Positions 29,634 through 43,794 of a stretch of 64,000 bases of DNA are shown in pieces. The position numbers were made by a program, and so were the translations under genes. Source of the stretch: Mermis nigrescens. Its lineage: Eukaryota; Nematoda; Enoplea; Mermithida; Mermithidae. The notes under the pieces are model-generated. The model did not search any database and was not told the origin of the DNA. It worked only from the letters and a program-made list of their open reading frames with translations. How positions within the stretch are numbered: position 1 is the stretch's first letter; each line of letters starts with the position of its first letter. The stretch spans positions 44,887,458 to 44,951,457 of the forward strand of contig JAVLUZ010000154.1 in assembly GCA_036768485.1 (NCBI GenBank), in the 5' to 3' direction.

Positions 29634-30303
29634 GTTTTCGGCCGTTTTTATGGGGAGAGGGGGTAAATGATCACGAATTTTCGCCGAAAATTGCAAAAAC
29701 CCACCTAAAAATGGTCAATAAATGCAGGTCTTGCCAAAAATCAATTTCGGCCGTGCATTTTTTCGGCCATTTGTTTTCACAATGTTAAAATACTTTCTGT
29801 GACAAAGTGATATTAATTATATCGTTTTTCTTATATTTTAGGAAATTTCAAAAAATTTTTCTGGCGCTTCAGCGCAAAATATCGCTGATATACTGTATTT
29901 AGATTGAAGCAGGGGAAATAAACACTCCTAAATCAATTTTTGTGTAATCTAGGCATCTTTATGCAGATTTGAAATATTTTTTGTATCTATTTATACTGTT
30001 TTTAAAAATTTCATGCAAAATAAGTAACTATTTAATAACTTCGCACTTTTTTGCCGTTCAAAGATAAAATTGACTAATTTATCCTGATGTTGCATTGGAT
30101 TTCTAAGCACAGTAGTGCTTATTACAAGATTTAATTGGCATATTACAATATCTGTAATATTTCTGATTTTGTAGTACAAGTTGTTTTGGCTTTCTCAGTC
30201 GAGTTTTATGTGTAAATTTCATCAAAAGCTGATAAAAATTTCGGCGATTCGCGCCGAACTAATATTATCAACTAAAGTCAAGCCGAATTATCACATTTAG
30301 GGC

Positions 30304-30691
30304 CACGGTTTTTTGTATTCGGCAAAGATTTTTCATAATGTACAGAATCTTTTCAGGACCGTCTTTGTACATCCACAAAGATTTTTGAAGAGACAAAAAA
30401 TGTAAAAAGGTGTAAAATTTCCGAAAATTTTGCGCATCAGTAATTTTCTGTCTTATATATCTTTAAAATAGTAGAATTTGCATTTAGAATGGAAAAATGT
30501 CAAATGTCTCAGAAACCCAGGAATTAGCTAAGATACACTACACAAAGGTCGAAAAACCCTACTTTACCACACTAAATCGCTACTGTACCATACTGTAGTA
30601 GTATATACACAAAAATTTGCATGTACAAAATGTTCAAAGACTTTTGCATACCTTGTACACGTAAAAAGGTATCTTGCACAAAAAAACACTG
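30304..30691 (+). mobile_element. family L hAT-type MITE
   Basis: 388 bases; ends CACGGTTTTTTGTATTCGGC and CTTGCACAAAAAAACACTG; flanks TTTAGGGC (30296-30303) and TTTAGGAT (30692-30699), six of eight matching. The hairpin motif has been lost by deletion near 30430. Confidence 0.8.
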
Positions 30692-31314
30692 TTTAGGATT
30701 GCATGCCGGTTGCAGGTCAAACACTGGCAGTATGTAAAAATGTGTATGTTCAAAAATATATTTATATAAAATATCTACAAAAATTTGTTCGCTCATACAA
30801 AGACACTACTTAATTTACTGGTCCCCCGTTTTGGGATTTCACCCTTCCTCAACTCTGGACCTTGGGAAACTATGATCTGAAAGTACAGTGCACTTTCCGT
30901 CATATTACCTGCCACACCAGAATTGGATGACCGAAAAAGCGTGTTTAAAGATGCATTACTGCAAAAGCGAGCACAACAATGGCTACAGTTCTGTCTTTAC
31001 TTAGCTTATTTCGTTTGTTCGTTTATTTCTTCGACACTGTTTTCTTATTTATAGTAATAAAAGTTTTTAAGTGCTTGTTCAGCCATATTTTTTATCAACT
31101 TTTCCAAGTATTCATCAACGGCAATTTGTTAAATTATGAATGCTTTCATGCTGCTGACTTTATCCAATAAATCCTTCACACATTTAATCTACTATTATTG
31201 AAAATAAAAATGAATTGTTTGACATTCGATAAAGTGTTCAATATTACGATTATTCTCTAGCTCATGTGCATACAAAATATTCTAAGAGTACTATTTATGG
31301 GTATAGGTAGATCA

Positions 31315-31413
31315 GCTTGACCCTCGGCATTACCCTCGGCCTCGGCCGAGGCAAAGATTTCAAGTCGCCACGGCCTCGGCCGAGGATCCAAAAAGTACCC
31401 TCGGTCCGATCTC
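31315..31413. repeat. CCTCGGCCGAGG palindrome block
   Basis: Two copies of the perfect palindrome CCTCGGCCGAGG (31338-31349 and 31373-31384) within a CCCTCGG-rich stretch. Related to the block at 28830-28945. Confidence 0.6.
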
Positions 31414-31423
31414 TGATTATCAC

Positions 31424-31666
31424 CACAAGTGGGCGTGGGGGAAGGGTGGGCGGGGGTATGCACCTTCCCCAGAAGGCCGAATACCTTCCCCAAAAACCGA
31501 AATAATCCCAATAATTCAATTTTTGAACATGTTTTTTGCAATTTTTTGATGCCAATAGATAGTGCTCGATGAGAAACGTTGAAAAAAGGCGTTTTTTCGC
31601 CATTTTTAAGACCATTTTTGACCTTTAAAAAGTCTAGCACCCCGGAATTTTGGTGCTTCCCCTTTG
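31424..31666 (-). mobile_element. family B hAT-type MITE
   Basis: 243 bases; left end CACAAGTGGGCGTGGGG, right end GGTGCTTCCCCTTTG; flanks ATTATCAC (31416-31423) and GTTATTAC (31667-31674), six of eight matching. Confidence 0.78.
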
Positions 31667-32716
31667 GTTATTACCATAAGGCATAAGGATATTGGATTAC
31701 GACAAACTCATTTAGGAAATCATGACATTTATGCACGATGAAGAAGTACATATGTATGAGCTATAAATCATCGAATTAATCAGACCAAACTCGGTTTAAA
31801 AAAATTAATTCAACTAGAACAGCATTGAATTAATGCATCTGTAAGCAGCGTATTAAGTGGGCAAATAATACGTGTAAAGTATGGCAAGCTATCAATAAAG
31901 CTGCGAAAAAATTAGAAAATTTTAAGTCAAAAAGAGCTTTGAAACTCAAGTTTTTCGCATATCTGAAAGAAGCATGGATAAAAGGTCGCATGATTTGGAA
32001 TAAGTGTTTTTTTGTACAAGGTCCGTTTGTACATGTACAAAGATGGTCCCTAAAAGTCTGTGTACTACATTTTGTACACAAATTTTTGAGTACTATTATA
32101 TGTTACAGTAGCGATTTCAGTGTGGCGAAAAGAGAGTTGTTCGACCTTTGTTAGTGTATTTTAGCTAATTTCTGGGTTTTTGAAGGCAAAAGTCACCTAA
32201 AATCGTCTTGAAGGCGCGCAAAGCGCCGAAAAATTTGACATTTTCCCTATCCAAATGCAATTTCTGACATTATAAAGATATATATATATATTAGGGATGT
32301 GCCGGTTAACCGGAACCGGAATCGACTGGAACCGACCATTTTTTTGGAACCGGAACCGGAACCGAGAAGCGATTTTTTGATATTCTAAGAACCGGAACCG
32401 GAACCGATTTTTTGATTTTCTAAGAACCGAAACCGGAACCGGAACCGATCTTTTTTCGAGTCGGTTATCGGTTTTTTAAAATTAGAGTTAAAAATCGAAC
32501 TTCATAAAATTTAGTGAAGACGTGAAGCAGCAATTCAACCTATTATTACCCAAAAGTTTACAGACTAAAACTTAGTATTGTTCCGGGTAAATTATATTTT
32601 AAAAATAACAGTCGTTCTGCTTTTTCGCCATGTAGCCTGTTTCTGAGAGGGTCGTAAATGATTCCAGTGCAACTGAACAGCTGTTCCGATGGAACGCTTG
32701 TAGCTGGCGCTGCAAG

Positions 32717-33774
32717 CAGGGTTGAATCTAAGGGGGCGGGGGCCGCCCCTCATTTGCCAAAAATATTTGGCGAGATAAAGAATGGATATACAATTTGCAA
32801 TTATTTTTTGGCCCTCAGTGACCATAATTTCTCAAATTTTTTCGGCGCTACGCGCCGGATGATACCTATTAATGACATTTATTTACTTTCTTGGCCACCT
32901 GGAAGCCATTTTCTGTTCATGTAGGTTTCAAAACAATTTTAGCAGCAGAAACAGCTATTTTTGCATAGTTTTCTTCTATTTTCAATTAAAAATTTCAATG
33001 TTTCGCATCAAATGCTATAAATACAGTAAATCAAGCTGTAAATCATGCTTCTTGACGTCTATCCGTCTTAATCTCACAAAATTTCCGGCGCTTCGCGCCA
33101 CGGTTTTTTTGTATTCGGCAAAGATTTTTCCCGATGTGCAAAGACTTTTCGGGACCGTCTTTGTACATGTACGAAGATTTTGGAGAGACAAAAATTACTA
33201 AAAAGGTCTAAAATTCGCAGAGATTTACGGCGCTTCGCATCGAAATGACTGATTGTGTGCTCTATTTATCTTTATAATGGCAGAAACTGCATTTCGAAAG
33301 GATAAATGTCAACTTTTTAGGCGCTTCGCGCCGTTTCAAGACGATTCTTAGTGATTTTTGCCCTCAGAGACCCATAAATTAGCTGAAATACACTACCAAA
33401 AGTCGGACAACTCTGTTTTTACCACACTAAAATCGCTACTGTATCATATTATAGTACCCAAAAATGTGTGCGTACACAATGTACAAAGACTTTTGGGGAT
33501 CATCTTTGTACATGTCAAACGGACCTTGTACAAAAAAACTGCTTCGCGCCAGAATTCTGATAAAGTCAAAGAATTTTAGTGATTTTTAGCACAAAATTGT
33601 CGAAAATTTTAAAATTTTAAGAAAAATATTGCGTCAAAAGTAATAATGTAAAATTATACATTGTAAAAGCCCGACAAAAACGCGTTTCGCGTTAACAATT
33701 TTTGGACCTCTTTTCGACTGTCTTCGGAAAAGTTGGGATACTGCCCCCTTAGGAAAATCCTAGATCCGCCACTG
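32717..33774 (-). mobile_element. family R hAT-type element inside the hAT transposase, 1.06 kb
   Basis: Ends CAGGGTTGAATCTAAGGGGG and, reverse-complemented, CAGTGGCGGATCTAGGATTT; perfect 8-bp duplication GCTGCAAG (32709-32716 and 33775-33782). It contains a nested L element (33099-33541). No coding capacity is visible. Confidence 0.9.
33099..33541 (+). mobile_element. family L hAT-type MITE inserted in a hairpin motif
   Basis: 443 bases; ends CACGGTTTTTTTGTATTCGG and CTTGTACAAAAAAACTG; perfect 8-bp duplication CTTCGCGC (33091-33098 and 33542-33549). The target is the loop and right stem of the GGCGCTTCGCGCC motif. Innermost of four nested elements. Contains another exact hairpin motif at 33320. 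Confidence 0.9.
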
Positions 33775-34248
33775 GCTGCAAGATACTGCTTAGCTATAAA
33801 CTCGAGAATCGGCAAATTCTTCGACTTCTCTTTCCACCATTGCAGCAGATCTTCGTCATGAATTAAGCATTTCGATTTCGTATAAGCCTCCAATTAAGAA
33901 ACACATAGATAATATTCAGTGATTTATAAGTAAATTGTCAACTAGACGTAAAACTTATTTGAACGTGCAGTTGCCAGATTGAAACGACTTCCTGAATAAT
34001 TTATCTTTCGATTACATCGTCACATGTTCCGGTGAAGTCAAGCTATCAAGAGCGTACATACTTCAACACAGGAACCGAGAACCGGAACCGGAACCGACGG
34101 TTCTCTAGTTGAAGAACCGGAATCGGAACCGGAACCGACGGTTCCAATTTACGCAAGAACCGAAACCGAACCGAAATTCTTGTTTTCGAAGAACCGGAAC
34201 CGGACCGATTTTTTTGAAAAAACCTGAAAACCTGGAACCGGAACTTCC

Positions 34249-35777
<1,529 letters not shown>

Positions 35778-36039
35778 AACACACAATTACTCATTTCAGC
35801 GCGAAGCTGCCGAAAATTTTGTGAATTTCAAACCTTTTTTGCAGTTTTTGTCTTCCCAAAAATCTTTGTACATGTACGAAGACGGTACCCAAAAGTCTTT
35901 ATACATCGGGAAAAATCTTTGCCGAATACAAAAAACCGTGTTTGGAATCAAATTGTCAGATAACAATCTGCACAATCGGCAAGAATTCATTGAAAAAACG
36001 TTCCTAGTTTTTTTGACGATTTTTATATTAAATTAGCAA

Positions 36040-36470
36040 ATTAAAAGATAAGCATCAAAAGTTGGTTTCTTGCACATTTCACCGAGTTACTTTTAGCGCA
36101 AGTTAATTAGATATGAATATGATAAACTAAGAAACCATGTGCAAAATCAAAAATATAGCGATCAAACTGTAGAACTTTTACTTACTTAATATTTAATAAT
36201 CAAAACAGTTTATGCTATAAGGCACATCTCCATAAAAAGCATCAGCTATCATTATAGCAATATATTTTACGACGACGAAATAACAACGTTGGGATGAGCC
36301 CTAAATTTTTGCTAAAAACTTCTGAGAAAAATTGTATGAAGCTGCATACCATACCATATATACTTGTTTGCATTTCACGCTCTACTGAATTCTTGTTATC
36401 ATGCAGCGTTTAAATTTGTTATAAAAGGTATCATGTCATATATAAATTAAAAGAATTGTAAAATGTATGG
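36040..36470. other. no recognised feature
   Basis: AT-rich unique-looking sequence; no open frame of note and no repeat family recognised. Confidence 0.4.
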
Positions 36471-36481
36471 CTACACATTAC

Positions 36482-36636
36482 CACATATGGGCGTAGGGGT
36501 TCGGGGGGTTGTACCTCCCCTCCAGAAGTGGAAACCCCCGCCACATTACTGTAGACCCCAACATTCCATTTTAAGCAACATTTTTGGTAATTTTACCCAT
36601 CCTGACCCCCCAGAATTTTCTTGCTGCCCACGTATG
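36482..36636 (+). mobile_element. family B2 hAT-type MITE, complete
   Basis: 155 bases; ends CACATATGGGCGTAGGGG and TTGCTGCCCACGTATG; perfect 8-bp duplication CACATTAC (36474-36481 and 36637-36644). Confidence 0.9.
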
Positions 36637-36649
36637 CACATTACTCCAC

Positions 36650-38090
36650 ACCCCTGATTCTGCTCGTCCACAAGACGGGGAGAACCAAAACTTTGACGAG
36701 GAGAAGGGGTCATTTGGACAAGGGTATGTTTTGTACAGTAAAGCCTGAAAAGCCCACTTTTCGACATTAACAACGGCTTTTTACACTGGACACCAATTTG
36801 TTGGACCAGGCAAATCGACTTTAAGACCCGGACAACTACTTTCTGAGGACAAGCCAGCCACCTTTCAGAACTGGATTACCATTTTTGAGTCAGGAAAGCT
36901 AATTTTCGCAGCAGGGCAGCTAATTTTCGAGCTGGTAATTAGACAACCACGTTTTTAACTAGGACAACCACCTCTTATTTGCAAGGTTGGGCGGGGAGAA
37001 CTACTGACCACTGCTCCAATAGGAATTACTAAAAAATTCTTTTTACCTACGAAATACGCAATCGCACTTTTCAAACACAGACTTTTCAACTAGATATTCA
37101 TGCAAAGCTGTCAGCGGGGCTTCAAAAATTACTGACTGAGAAGCGATTTTTCATTAAGATGAAAACAGAACAAGCAAAACTTTGATTTTGCAATAAAAAG
37201 TTCAACTAACGAAGACTTAGTTTAGAATAGCGCAAGTGCAGATATTTGAAGTCAAGACATACATGCAAAGTATTTTAAGTGGGGTCCCTGCCATTTTTAG
37301 GAGGTGCAGAGGTTAATGACTTCCCTTTTGGCCAAAAAGCTAAAAAACACGTGAAAACGATTGGAAAAACGCAAATTTTCCAAACAACGAAGCTACTTCA
37401 AAAATGCTTGAAATTGGTTTTAAACTGTAGAATAACGTACACTACTAGCCACGAATGTTTACACTTTAATAAGCTTCTAGAGCTTGTTAGGCTTATATCT
37501 TTAACACGTCGGTCCTATTTCCACCCACGCCCGACCGAAGTGTTGAACATATATACCTTAACATGCCCCATTATCCTATGAAGCGTATTAAAACGTAAAC
37601 ATTCATGGCTAGCACTGGTTCTAACGCTATTTTAGTATTTATACCTACTAGCTTTTCAAGGTCATTTTGGCCTAAGAAAAGCTCGGGCGGAATGCAGAAT
37701 ACCTGTAATTTAAGTTGACAAGCAGCTATACATCAACCTAAGCGAGAGCGACCACGACCTAAGCAGCCTTAAACATTTTCTCGGATATACTACGCCTAAG
37801 CTTAAGCGTAATGTCAGGTCAGCAGAAACTTTAATTATAGTGCAATGATAAAAATGCCTTCACTTAGGCACAGGGAAATTTCAAATTTTGAATGCCTAAA
37901 CTTTAGGAATATTGACCCGTTTAAATCTTTTCACCACTGCTTGTTTTCGAGTATTGAAGCGCCTGACTCAAAAATTTCACGCATTCAGTCATTTTGAAGA
38001 CTTGCATTGCACCCCTAGCAATATTATGCAGTTTAGCAAAAGCTCAACTTTTGATCTCAAGGCGGGCTGGCCCCCACAGATCGATCATGC
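36650..38090. other. no gene; old repeat fragments
   Basis: Unique-looking AT-rich DNA with a family J fragment near 37270-37400 ('ggggtccctgccatttttagg', 'ggccaaaaagc') and a family C fragment near 37605-37690 and 37960-38095 ('gcgggctggcccccacagatcgatcatgctgcgcatctatagtc'). No convincing exon. Confidence 0.4.
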
Positions 38091-38110
38091 TGCGCATCTA
38101 TAGTCATGGC

Positions 38111-38513
38111 CATACATGCACAGTATGGGAATTCTGGGGGGTGAAAACCTAAAGCGCCTTTTTTGGGCCCAAAAAATGGCCGGTACGCGTTAAAAAACGT
38201 CGTTTTTTGGCGTTTCTGACGATACTCTATCCTTCTACAGCATGAAATCATTAAAAAAATTTTGGAAAAAGTCGAATAAATTGACCAATATATCGCTTAA
38301 AACATGAATATATGGCGCGAAGCGCCGAAAATTTGGCGATTTTGGGCAAATAGATAGCCAAAAACCCTTAAAAAGACACTTTTTCTACCAATTTTCAGGT
38401 AAGTTTAGGAAACTTTTGAAAAATCGCCAATTCTATGGAGGGTGAAAAATTTTCTGCAGGGGATGAAAAATGATTCTGTGTGGGGGTGAAACCCCCTCCC
38501 AAGATCATGTATG
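38111..38513 (+). mobile_element. family D hAT-type element, 403 bp
   Basis: Ends CATACATGCACAGTATGG and CTCCCAAGATCATGTATG; perfect 8-bp duplication GTCATGGC (38103-38110 and 38514-38521). Carries an exact hairpin motif in the GGCGCGAAGCGCC orientation at 38314. Confidence 0.88.
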
Positions 38514-38869
38514 GTCATGGCCTCTAAAAAAACCACGTTTCATGTTTTTTGCATATATTCATTGTGCAAGCACCCCAGTCTAGAAACTTATATAATCAGA
38601 GCGATTTCCCGTCAATGCTCCATCTTTCGCCAATTAGTTGATTTCATAGATCCCTTTAGTCTCGGAGAAAAAATCGATCAAAGTCAAAACTAAAAAAAAC
38701 CAGCAAATTCCATTTGGGAAGTAATAAAAACCATGGGAAATAAAAAAACCACCCATAAATGTTAGGCGAAGTGCGTGGTTTGCAGCATAAAATAGTTATA
38801 TAGTTGTCCTTACATGATCATATTTTTCGAAAAAAATTCATTTTCCACGATGTTTCCGTTCATTTTATC

Positions 38870-39030
38870 AACAGGCACGTAGCTGGCCCTCCTATTTTGG
38901 GGGGGGGACCAACACCAATTTGGGGGGTCTAAGCCAGAAATTGCACAAAATAACGTGTGAAAAAACCAATTTTTCCGTTTTTTTCTGAATTTTGGGGGGT
39001 CCAGACCCCCCCATTCCCCCCACAGCTACG
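38870..39030. repeat. short G/C-ended dispersed repeat
   Basis: Runs from 'aggcacgtagctggccctcctattttggggggggacc' to 'ggtccagacccccccattccccccacagctacgtccctg'. The two ends are inverted ('agggacgtagctg' against 'ggcacgtagctgg'), so it is probably a small TIR element. Duplication: GTTTATCA follows on the right and TTTTATCAA precedes on the left, a partial match. Confidence 0.6.
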
Positions 39031-39828
39031 TCCCTGTTTATCAAATTTATAAAAAAATCAATAATTTTTTCTGAATTTTATTAAAAGTTCTGAAAATTTC
39101 ACAAATAATGTCTTCAAGTGATAAAAACAATTCTAGGTAAGTCTCTCCTACATCCTCAGCAGGAAATCAGTGCAAAATTATGCAACTTGATGAAAAATAA
39201 TTTCGTTGCCATGGCAACGTATACTTAGCATTGGTCTTTTTTAGGTTAAAGTGGTTTTTTTAGGTTACAGTCGAACTTTTTTTTGGCAGTTTTTGGGGTG
39301 ATTCCCATTTTTTGTGGAAAATAAATATCAGGCATCATTTAAGGTGCCACAAGGCACATTCCAGCTAAGTTTTGTGGAAATTGGCGCTAGTTTTTTTAGG
39401 TTACAACAAGTGGTTTTTTTAGGTTTGACTTTGAAGGTATACTGTAGCTATGTGGATGACGGACAAGAAAATTTTTTCTGACATTAGTCTGCAAGGGAGC
39501 CTCAATGTGAAAACATAAAAGATTCCAGCAAATATGAATACGGGTAGAAATACTGAACCACAAAAATGCTTTAAAAAATCATAGAAACGGCAATTTTTAG
39601 GAACTTTTCGACAAATTTATATCTCAAGTTTCTGAATGATTTGGAAAGAGATCAGGGGTCAGTTGCAATCCTCACGGCATAGCTTGTTCGCCAGTATAAT
39701 ATCATCAGTCATCTCCTTTCGGTTATGGAAAAAATGGGTGGTTTTTCAGGTTACAAATTGACTGGTTTTTTTTTGAGAGGCCAGCTGGGCAATGAATTTC
39801 GGTTCTGAAGGTACCGGTGTCCCTTTTG

Positions 39829-39965
39829 TTGAGGTTGGTTGAGTTGGTTGGCCAGTTGGTTAGTTGAGCGGTTGGCTAGTTTATTGGCTGGTTGGCTAGT
39901 TGGTTGGTTGGTTATTGGCTAGTTGGTTGGTTGTTTGGCCGGTTGGTGTTTGGTTGGATAGTTGA
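39829..39965 (+). repeat. (GTTGGTTG/GGCTA)n minisatellite
   Basis: About 130 bases of imperfect GTTGG, GGCTAGTT and GGTTGGTT units. Non-coding. Confidence 0.85.
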
Positions 39966-40990
39966 TTGTGTCATTTTCTCACTTTTTTATTTTAGGGTCA
40001 AAAAATTCTACCCTCCCCCAATCAAAAACTTGTTTTTTTCTGGCGCCACCCAGCTGGGGTTCTGAAGGTACCGAAGTGCCTTCTGAGCGTCACACGGTGG
40101 TGTGGGTGGCACAGCATTACCCACGTGTGAATGCAAACACAGCTGGACGGTATCTTTGAGCAATAGAACTCCTGTCGATGTAGCTTACATCGACTTTTCC
40201 AAACCTTTCGATAAAATTCCGTTATCTAAGCTTTTATATAAAGCTATAAAAATAAAGGAATAAAAGGTCTACTTTTTAATTGGCTCACTACCTTTTTACA
40301 TGGTCGGGCTCAGCGTGTTTGTATTAATGGAGTTTTTTCTGACTTCATGCCTGTTGGCAGTGGTGTCCCCAAAGGTAGTTGTATTAGTCCTACTTTATTC
40401 TTAATTTATGTAAATGACCTATGTAAGTTGATTAATTATAGTAAAATTTACCTCTTTGCCTATGATGTCAAAATCTTCGGTCCATCTTCTGATTATCATT
40501 TAATATAAAAAGATCTGGATAATATATATACTTGGTCTATTAATTGGCAACTTCCTGTTGCTACGGATAAATGTGCAGCTTAACATCTTGATAAAAATAA
40601 TCCAAAAAAGCTTTGTTCTTTGAATAATAAAATATTGCGAATGACATTAGTTCCGTTCGTCATCTGGGTGTCTTTCTCTCCCATAATCTCAATTGTAAGG
40701 AACATTTAAATCACATAACTGAAAAAGCTGTTTCTCATTGTTTTCTAATACACAAAGCTTTTCTTTCTCCTGATAAAGATGTTTTAGTAAGGGCCTATAT
40801 TACTTATGTAAGACTGATGCTTGAATATTCTGTGAATCCATATTATGCATATGATATAAATCGTCTTGAAAATGTTCAATGTAAATTTACCAAACATCTT
40901 TTTGGTTTTCATATCAATTTAACCTATCTTGAACGCCTGAAGCTTCTTAACTTACTTTCATTAGAACTTCGTCATCTTCACATATATCTA

Positions 40991-43376
40991 CAGTACGCGC
41001 CTCGAATTTTGCATGCGCAGTCTCCATTAACTTTTGTTGCAGTCGGATTTTATTGAGCAAACCTTAGTGGGCATTAGTGGGCAGCTGTTAAGCACTTGCA
41101 GCCGTTTGACGGACTGCTTTCGAACTACTGCGGCCGTTCGTGGACTGCAGTGGCTGTTGGATGCTGACTGCAGTTACTTCGCTGTAAGTACGGAAACATG
41201 TATAGTATCGCAGCTAGCATATTGCGTTATTTCTCACACTGCGTTTCAAAAGTGTGTGTATGCTGCAGGTCCAGTCCGAGAAAAAAGGTAAAAATAGATA
41301 GGAATTTTCGTGCATATCATTATAATTCTCGTTTCCTCCATTGGAATCTCATCTAAGAGATAATGGGCATAAAAATGAAAGAAAATAGTAATTCCTGTGT
41401 GCGATCAATTGCATATTGCTCTGCAGCAAAAGAGCATTTTAAAATTAATTTCAGGCTGAGAGCGTTCCGCGTTTTAAAACAAATTCATGGCCAATAAAGA
41501 GTAAAAGATTTAAAAATCATATAGGCCCAAAATTTCTTTTGCCATTAGTTATATGATTTTAAAAAGCGCATCTTTTCGACTAAATCAAAATTAGAAATAA
41601 AATCAAAGCAAATTGCTCTTATCTTTTGGAGGAAAAGGTTTTTCAAAAAGGTATTTACCTTCTTCTACAAACCATATTTTTCACTGTTATATTGCAAAAT
41701 TGGGAAGAGAGAATGAATAGTGACTGTAAGGTCTAAGCTAAATATAAAATTTAACAAAATAGTGATATACAGATGACAAATAGTTTTGAAAATTAATTGT
41801 ACATCATGCATAGTGCGCTGAGTTCTTTTGGTTGCAATATTTCGATTTATTCCTAGTTAAGTCAAGTCGAAATTCAATGCTCGATTACTGCACATTTTAT
41901 GCAGGAGATTTAAGTTTTACGCACAGCCCGTTGCACACGCTAGCCAATTCACTATCTGATTAGCATAATTTATGCGTCCTTAGTCAAACAGAGAGCAGGG
42001 AACGCGAGCGAAATCTTTGTGAATTGAACAAGAAAAATTGCAAAGGAAGCTGGCTGGTCAGAATAAAATTTGCGCGAAATAATAGAACGGGCAATATTTT
42101 TTGAACTATATGCTTGCCTGAGGAGACAGACACATAGGTGGGCAGCACCAAAATTCTGGGGGGTGAAAAAATTTTCAAAGGTCAAAAAATAGTCTTAAAA
42201 GTGGTCGTATGGCGAAAAAACACCATTTCTCGACGTTTCTCATCGAGCACTACCCAATGGCATCAAAAAATCGCTGAAAAAGCAAAAAAATTTCAAAAAT
42301 TGAATTCTGAGGGGGCTATTCCAACTTCTGGGAGAGGTGCATACCCCCGACCCTCCCTCCCCCGCCCACGTGTGGACAGACACCATATGATGTATTTCAC
42401 TTCTGAACTGAATATATTATTGATGTGCATATCGTAAATAAATGAAAAAAGCGAAGATACAAAATATTTTTGAAAGCGGATAATCAGGAGCTTTTTATCA
42501 ATTCTGTATTTTAAAGGCATTATGATATTTATTATTTAGTTTATTTTAACAAAAATTTTATGATGTACAATTAATTTGCAAAACTATTTGTCATCTATAT
42601 TTCACTATTTTGTTAAATTTTATGTTCAGCTTAGACCTTACAGTCACTATTCATTCTCTCTTCCCAATTTTGCAATATAACAGTGAAAAATATGGTTTGT
42701 AGAAGAAGGAAAATACCTTTTTGAAAAAGCTTTTCCTCCAAAAGATAAGAGCAATTTGCTTTGATTTTATTTCTAACTTTGATTTAGTCGAAAAGATGCG
42801 CTTTTTAAAATCATATAACTAATGGCAAAAGAAATTTCGGGCCTATATGATTTTTAAATCTTTTACTCTTTATTGGCCATGAATTTGTTTTGAAACGCGG
42901 AATGCTCTCAGCCTGAAATTAATTTTAAAATGCTCTTTTGCTGCAGAGCAATATGCAATTGATCGCACACAGAAATTACTATTTTCTTTCATTTTTATGC
43001 CCATTATCTCTTAGATGAGATTCCAATGGAGGAAACGAGAATTATAATGATATGCACGAAAATTCCTATCTATTTTTACCTTTTTTCTCGGACTGGACCT
43101 GCAGCATACACACACTTTTGAAACGCAGTGTGAAAAATAACGCAATATGCTAGCTGCGATACTATACATGTTTCCGTACTTACAGCGAAGTAACTGCAGT
43201 CAGCATCCAACGGCCACTGCAGTCCACGAACGGCCGCAGTAGTTCGAAAGCAGTCCGTCAAACGGCTGCAAGTGCTTAACAGCTGCCCACTAATGCCCAC
43301 TAAGGTTTGCTCGATAAAATCCGACTGCAACAAAAGTTAATGGAGACTGCGCATGCAAAATTAGAGGCGCGTACTG
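40991..43376. mobile_element. long-inverted-repeat DNA transposon at a TA site, 2.39 kb
   Basis: Ends CAGTACGCGCCTCGAATTTT and, reverse-complemented, CAGTACGCGCCTCTAATTTT; TA on both sides (40989-40990 and 43377-43378). The arms, 40991-41809 and 42561-43376, are about 817 bases each and nearly identical when inverted. The spacer 41810-42560 has no transposase and holds a nested family B element. TA target plus CAGT end suits Tc1/mariner. An 85-codon frame occurs in both arms (41034-41291 plus, 43333-43076 minus), but I see no protein signature and rate it as chance. Confidence 0.9.
42133..42374 (+). mobile_element. family B hAT-type MITE, complete
   Basis: 242 bases; ends CATAGGTGGGCAGCACC and CGCCCACGTGTG; perfect 8-bp duplication GACAGACA (42125-42132 and 42375-42382). 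Lies in the spacer of the long-inverted-repeat transposon, which in turn lies in a LINE: three levels. Confidence 0.92.
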
Positions 43377-43794
43377 TATGTCTCATGTATCAAATTATTA
43401 ATGGTTTATCTTGTATTGATGCTAATGAATTTTTCATTTTTAGTTCCGGCATAAACCGATCCGAAAACCGTTGTAAACTTACGTTACCAGTCATCTGTTC
43501 CAATGCTCACCTCAATGATTTTTCCCAACGCTACTCAAAATTTGGAACTCCTTAGCTGATCATGTGGTTGCTTCTTCTAACGTTTGTTCGTTCAAAAGAG
43601 CTCCTAAACATTGATTTAACGATTTTATTGTTGGGGCATACCTAGTTGTATCACTTCCGTGATCTGTATATATGTCCTTTTGTTCAGTCGCTATTTTATC
43701 ATGTATTCGTGTTTTAGCAAATTTTGTGTATTTTCCTGATCAATAAACATTTTCTTGTCTTGTTGTCTTGTCTTTATGCTGTTCCTTTGACTAG

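Larger units (their letters stand above)
32575..33895 (-). pseudogene. hAT transposase C-terminal (dimerisation) region, split by an insertion
   Basis: The upstream piece, 33895-33775, reads HDEDLLQWWKEKSKNLPILEF followed by AKQYLAA. The downstream piece, 32716-32575, reads PATSVPSEQLFS, then IIYDPLRNRL and LLFLKYNLP. The order W..N.P.L..A..YL..P(A/S)(T/S)S...E..FS...........R..L......L.FL..N is the hAT-family C-terminal dimerisation domain (hATC). Element R (32717-33774) sits between the pieces, with the octamer GCTGCAAG on both sides; with R and one octamer removed, the frame runs on without a break. The catalytic core is not recognisable in this window. Confidence 0.88.
40158..43790 (+). 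pseudogene. 5'-truncated non-LTR retrotransposon (LINE), reverse transcriptase C-terminal half, split by a DNA transposon
   Basis: Frames on the plus strand give, in order, VDVAYIDFSKPFDKIP, SGVPKGSCISPTLFLIYVND, YLFAYDVKIFG (from the FADD box), VRLMLEYSVNPYY, and LENVQCKFTKHLFG with YLERLKLLNLLSLELR, then past the insertion LMYQIINGLSCIDANEFF, INRSENRCKL and, after a one-base shift near 43545, WNSLADHVV. This is the reverse-transcriptase end of a Jockey/CR1-like LINE. Stops (40258, 40503 and 40580 regions) and frameshifts show it is dead. The 3' end has AATAAA at 43742 and a TTGTCTTG-rich tail. Element 40991-43376 interrupts it between TA dinucleotides. Confidence 0.85.

Noticed and set aside
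41034..43333. 85-codon frame present in both arms of the long inverted repeat
   Set aside because: Both copies exist because the arms are inverted duplicates; there is no domain signature.
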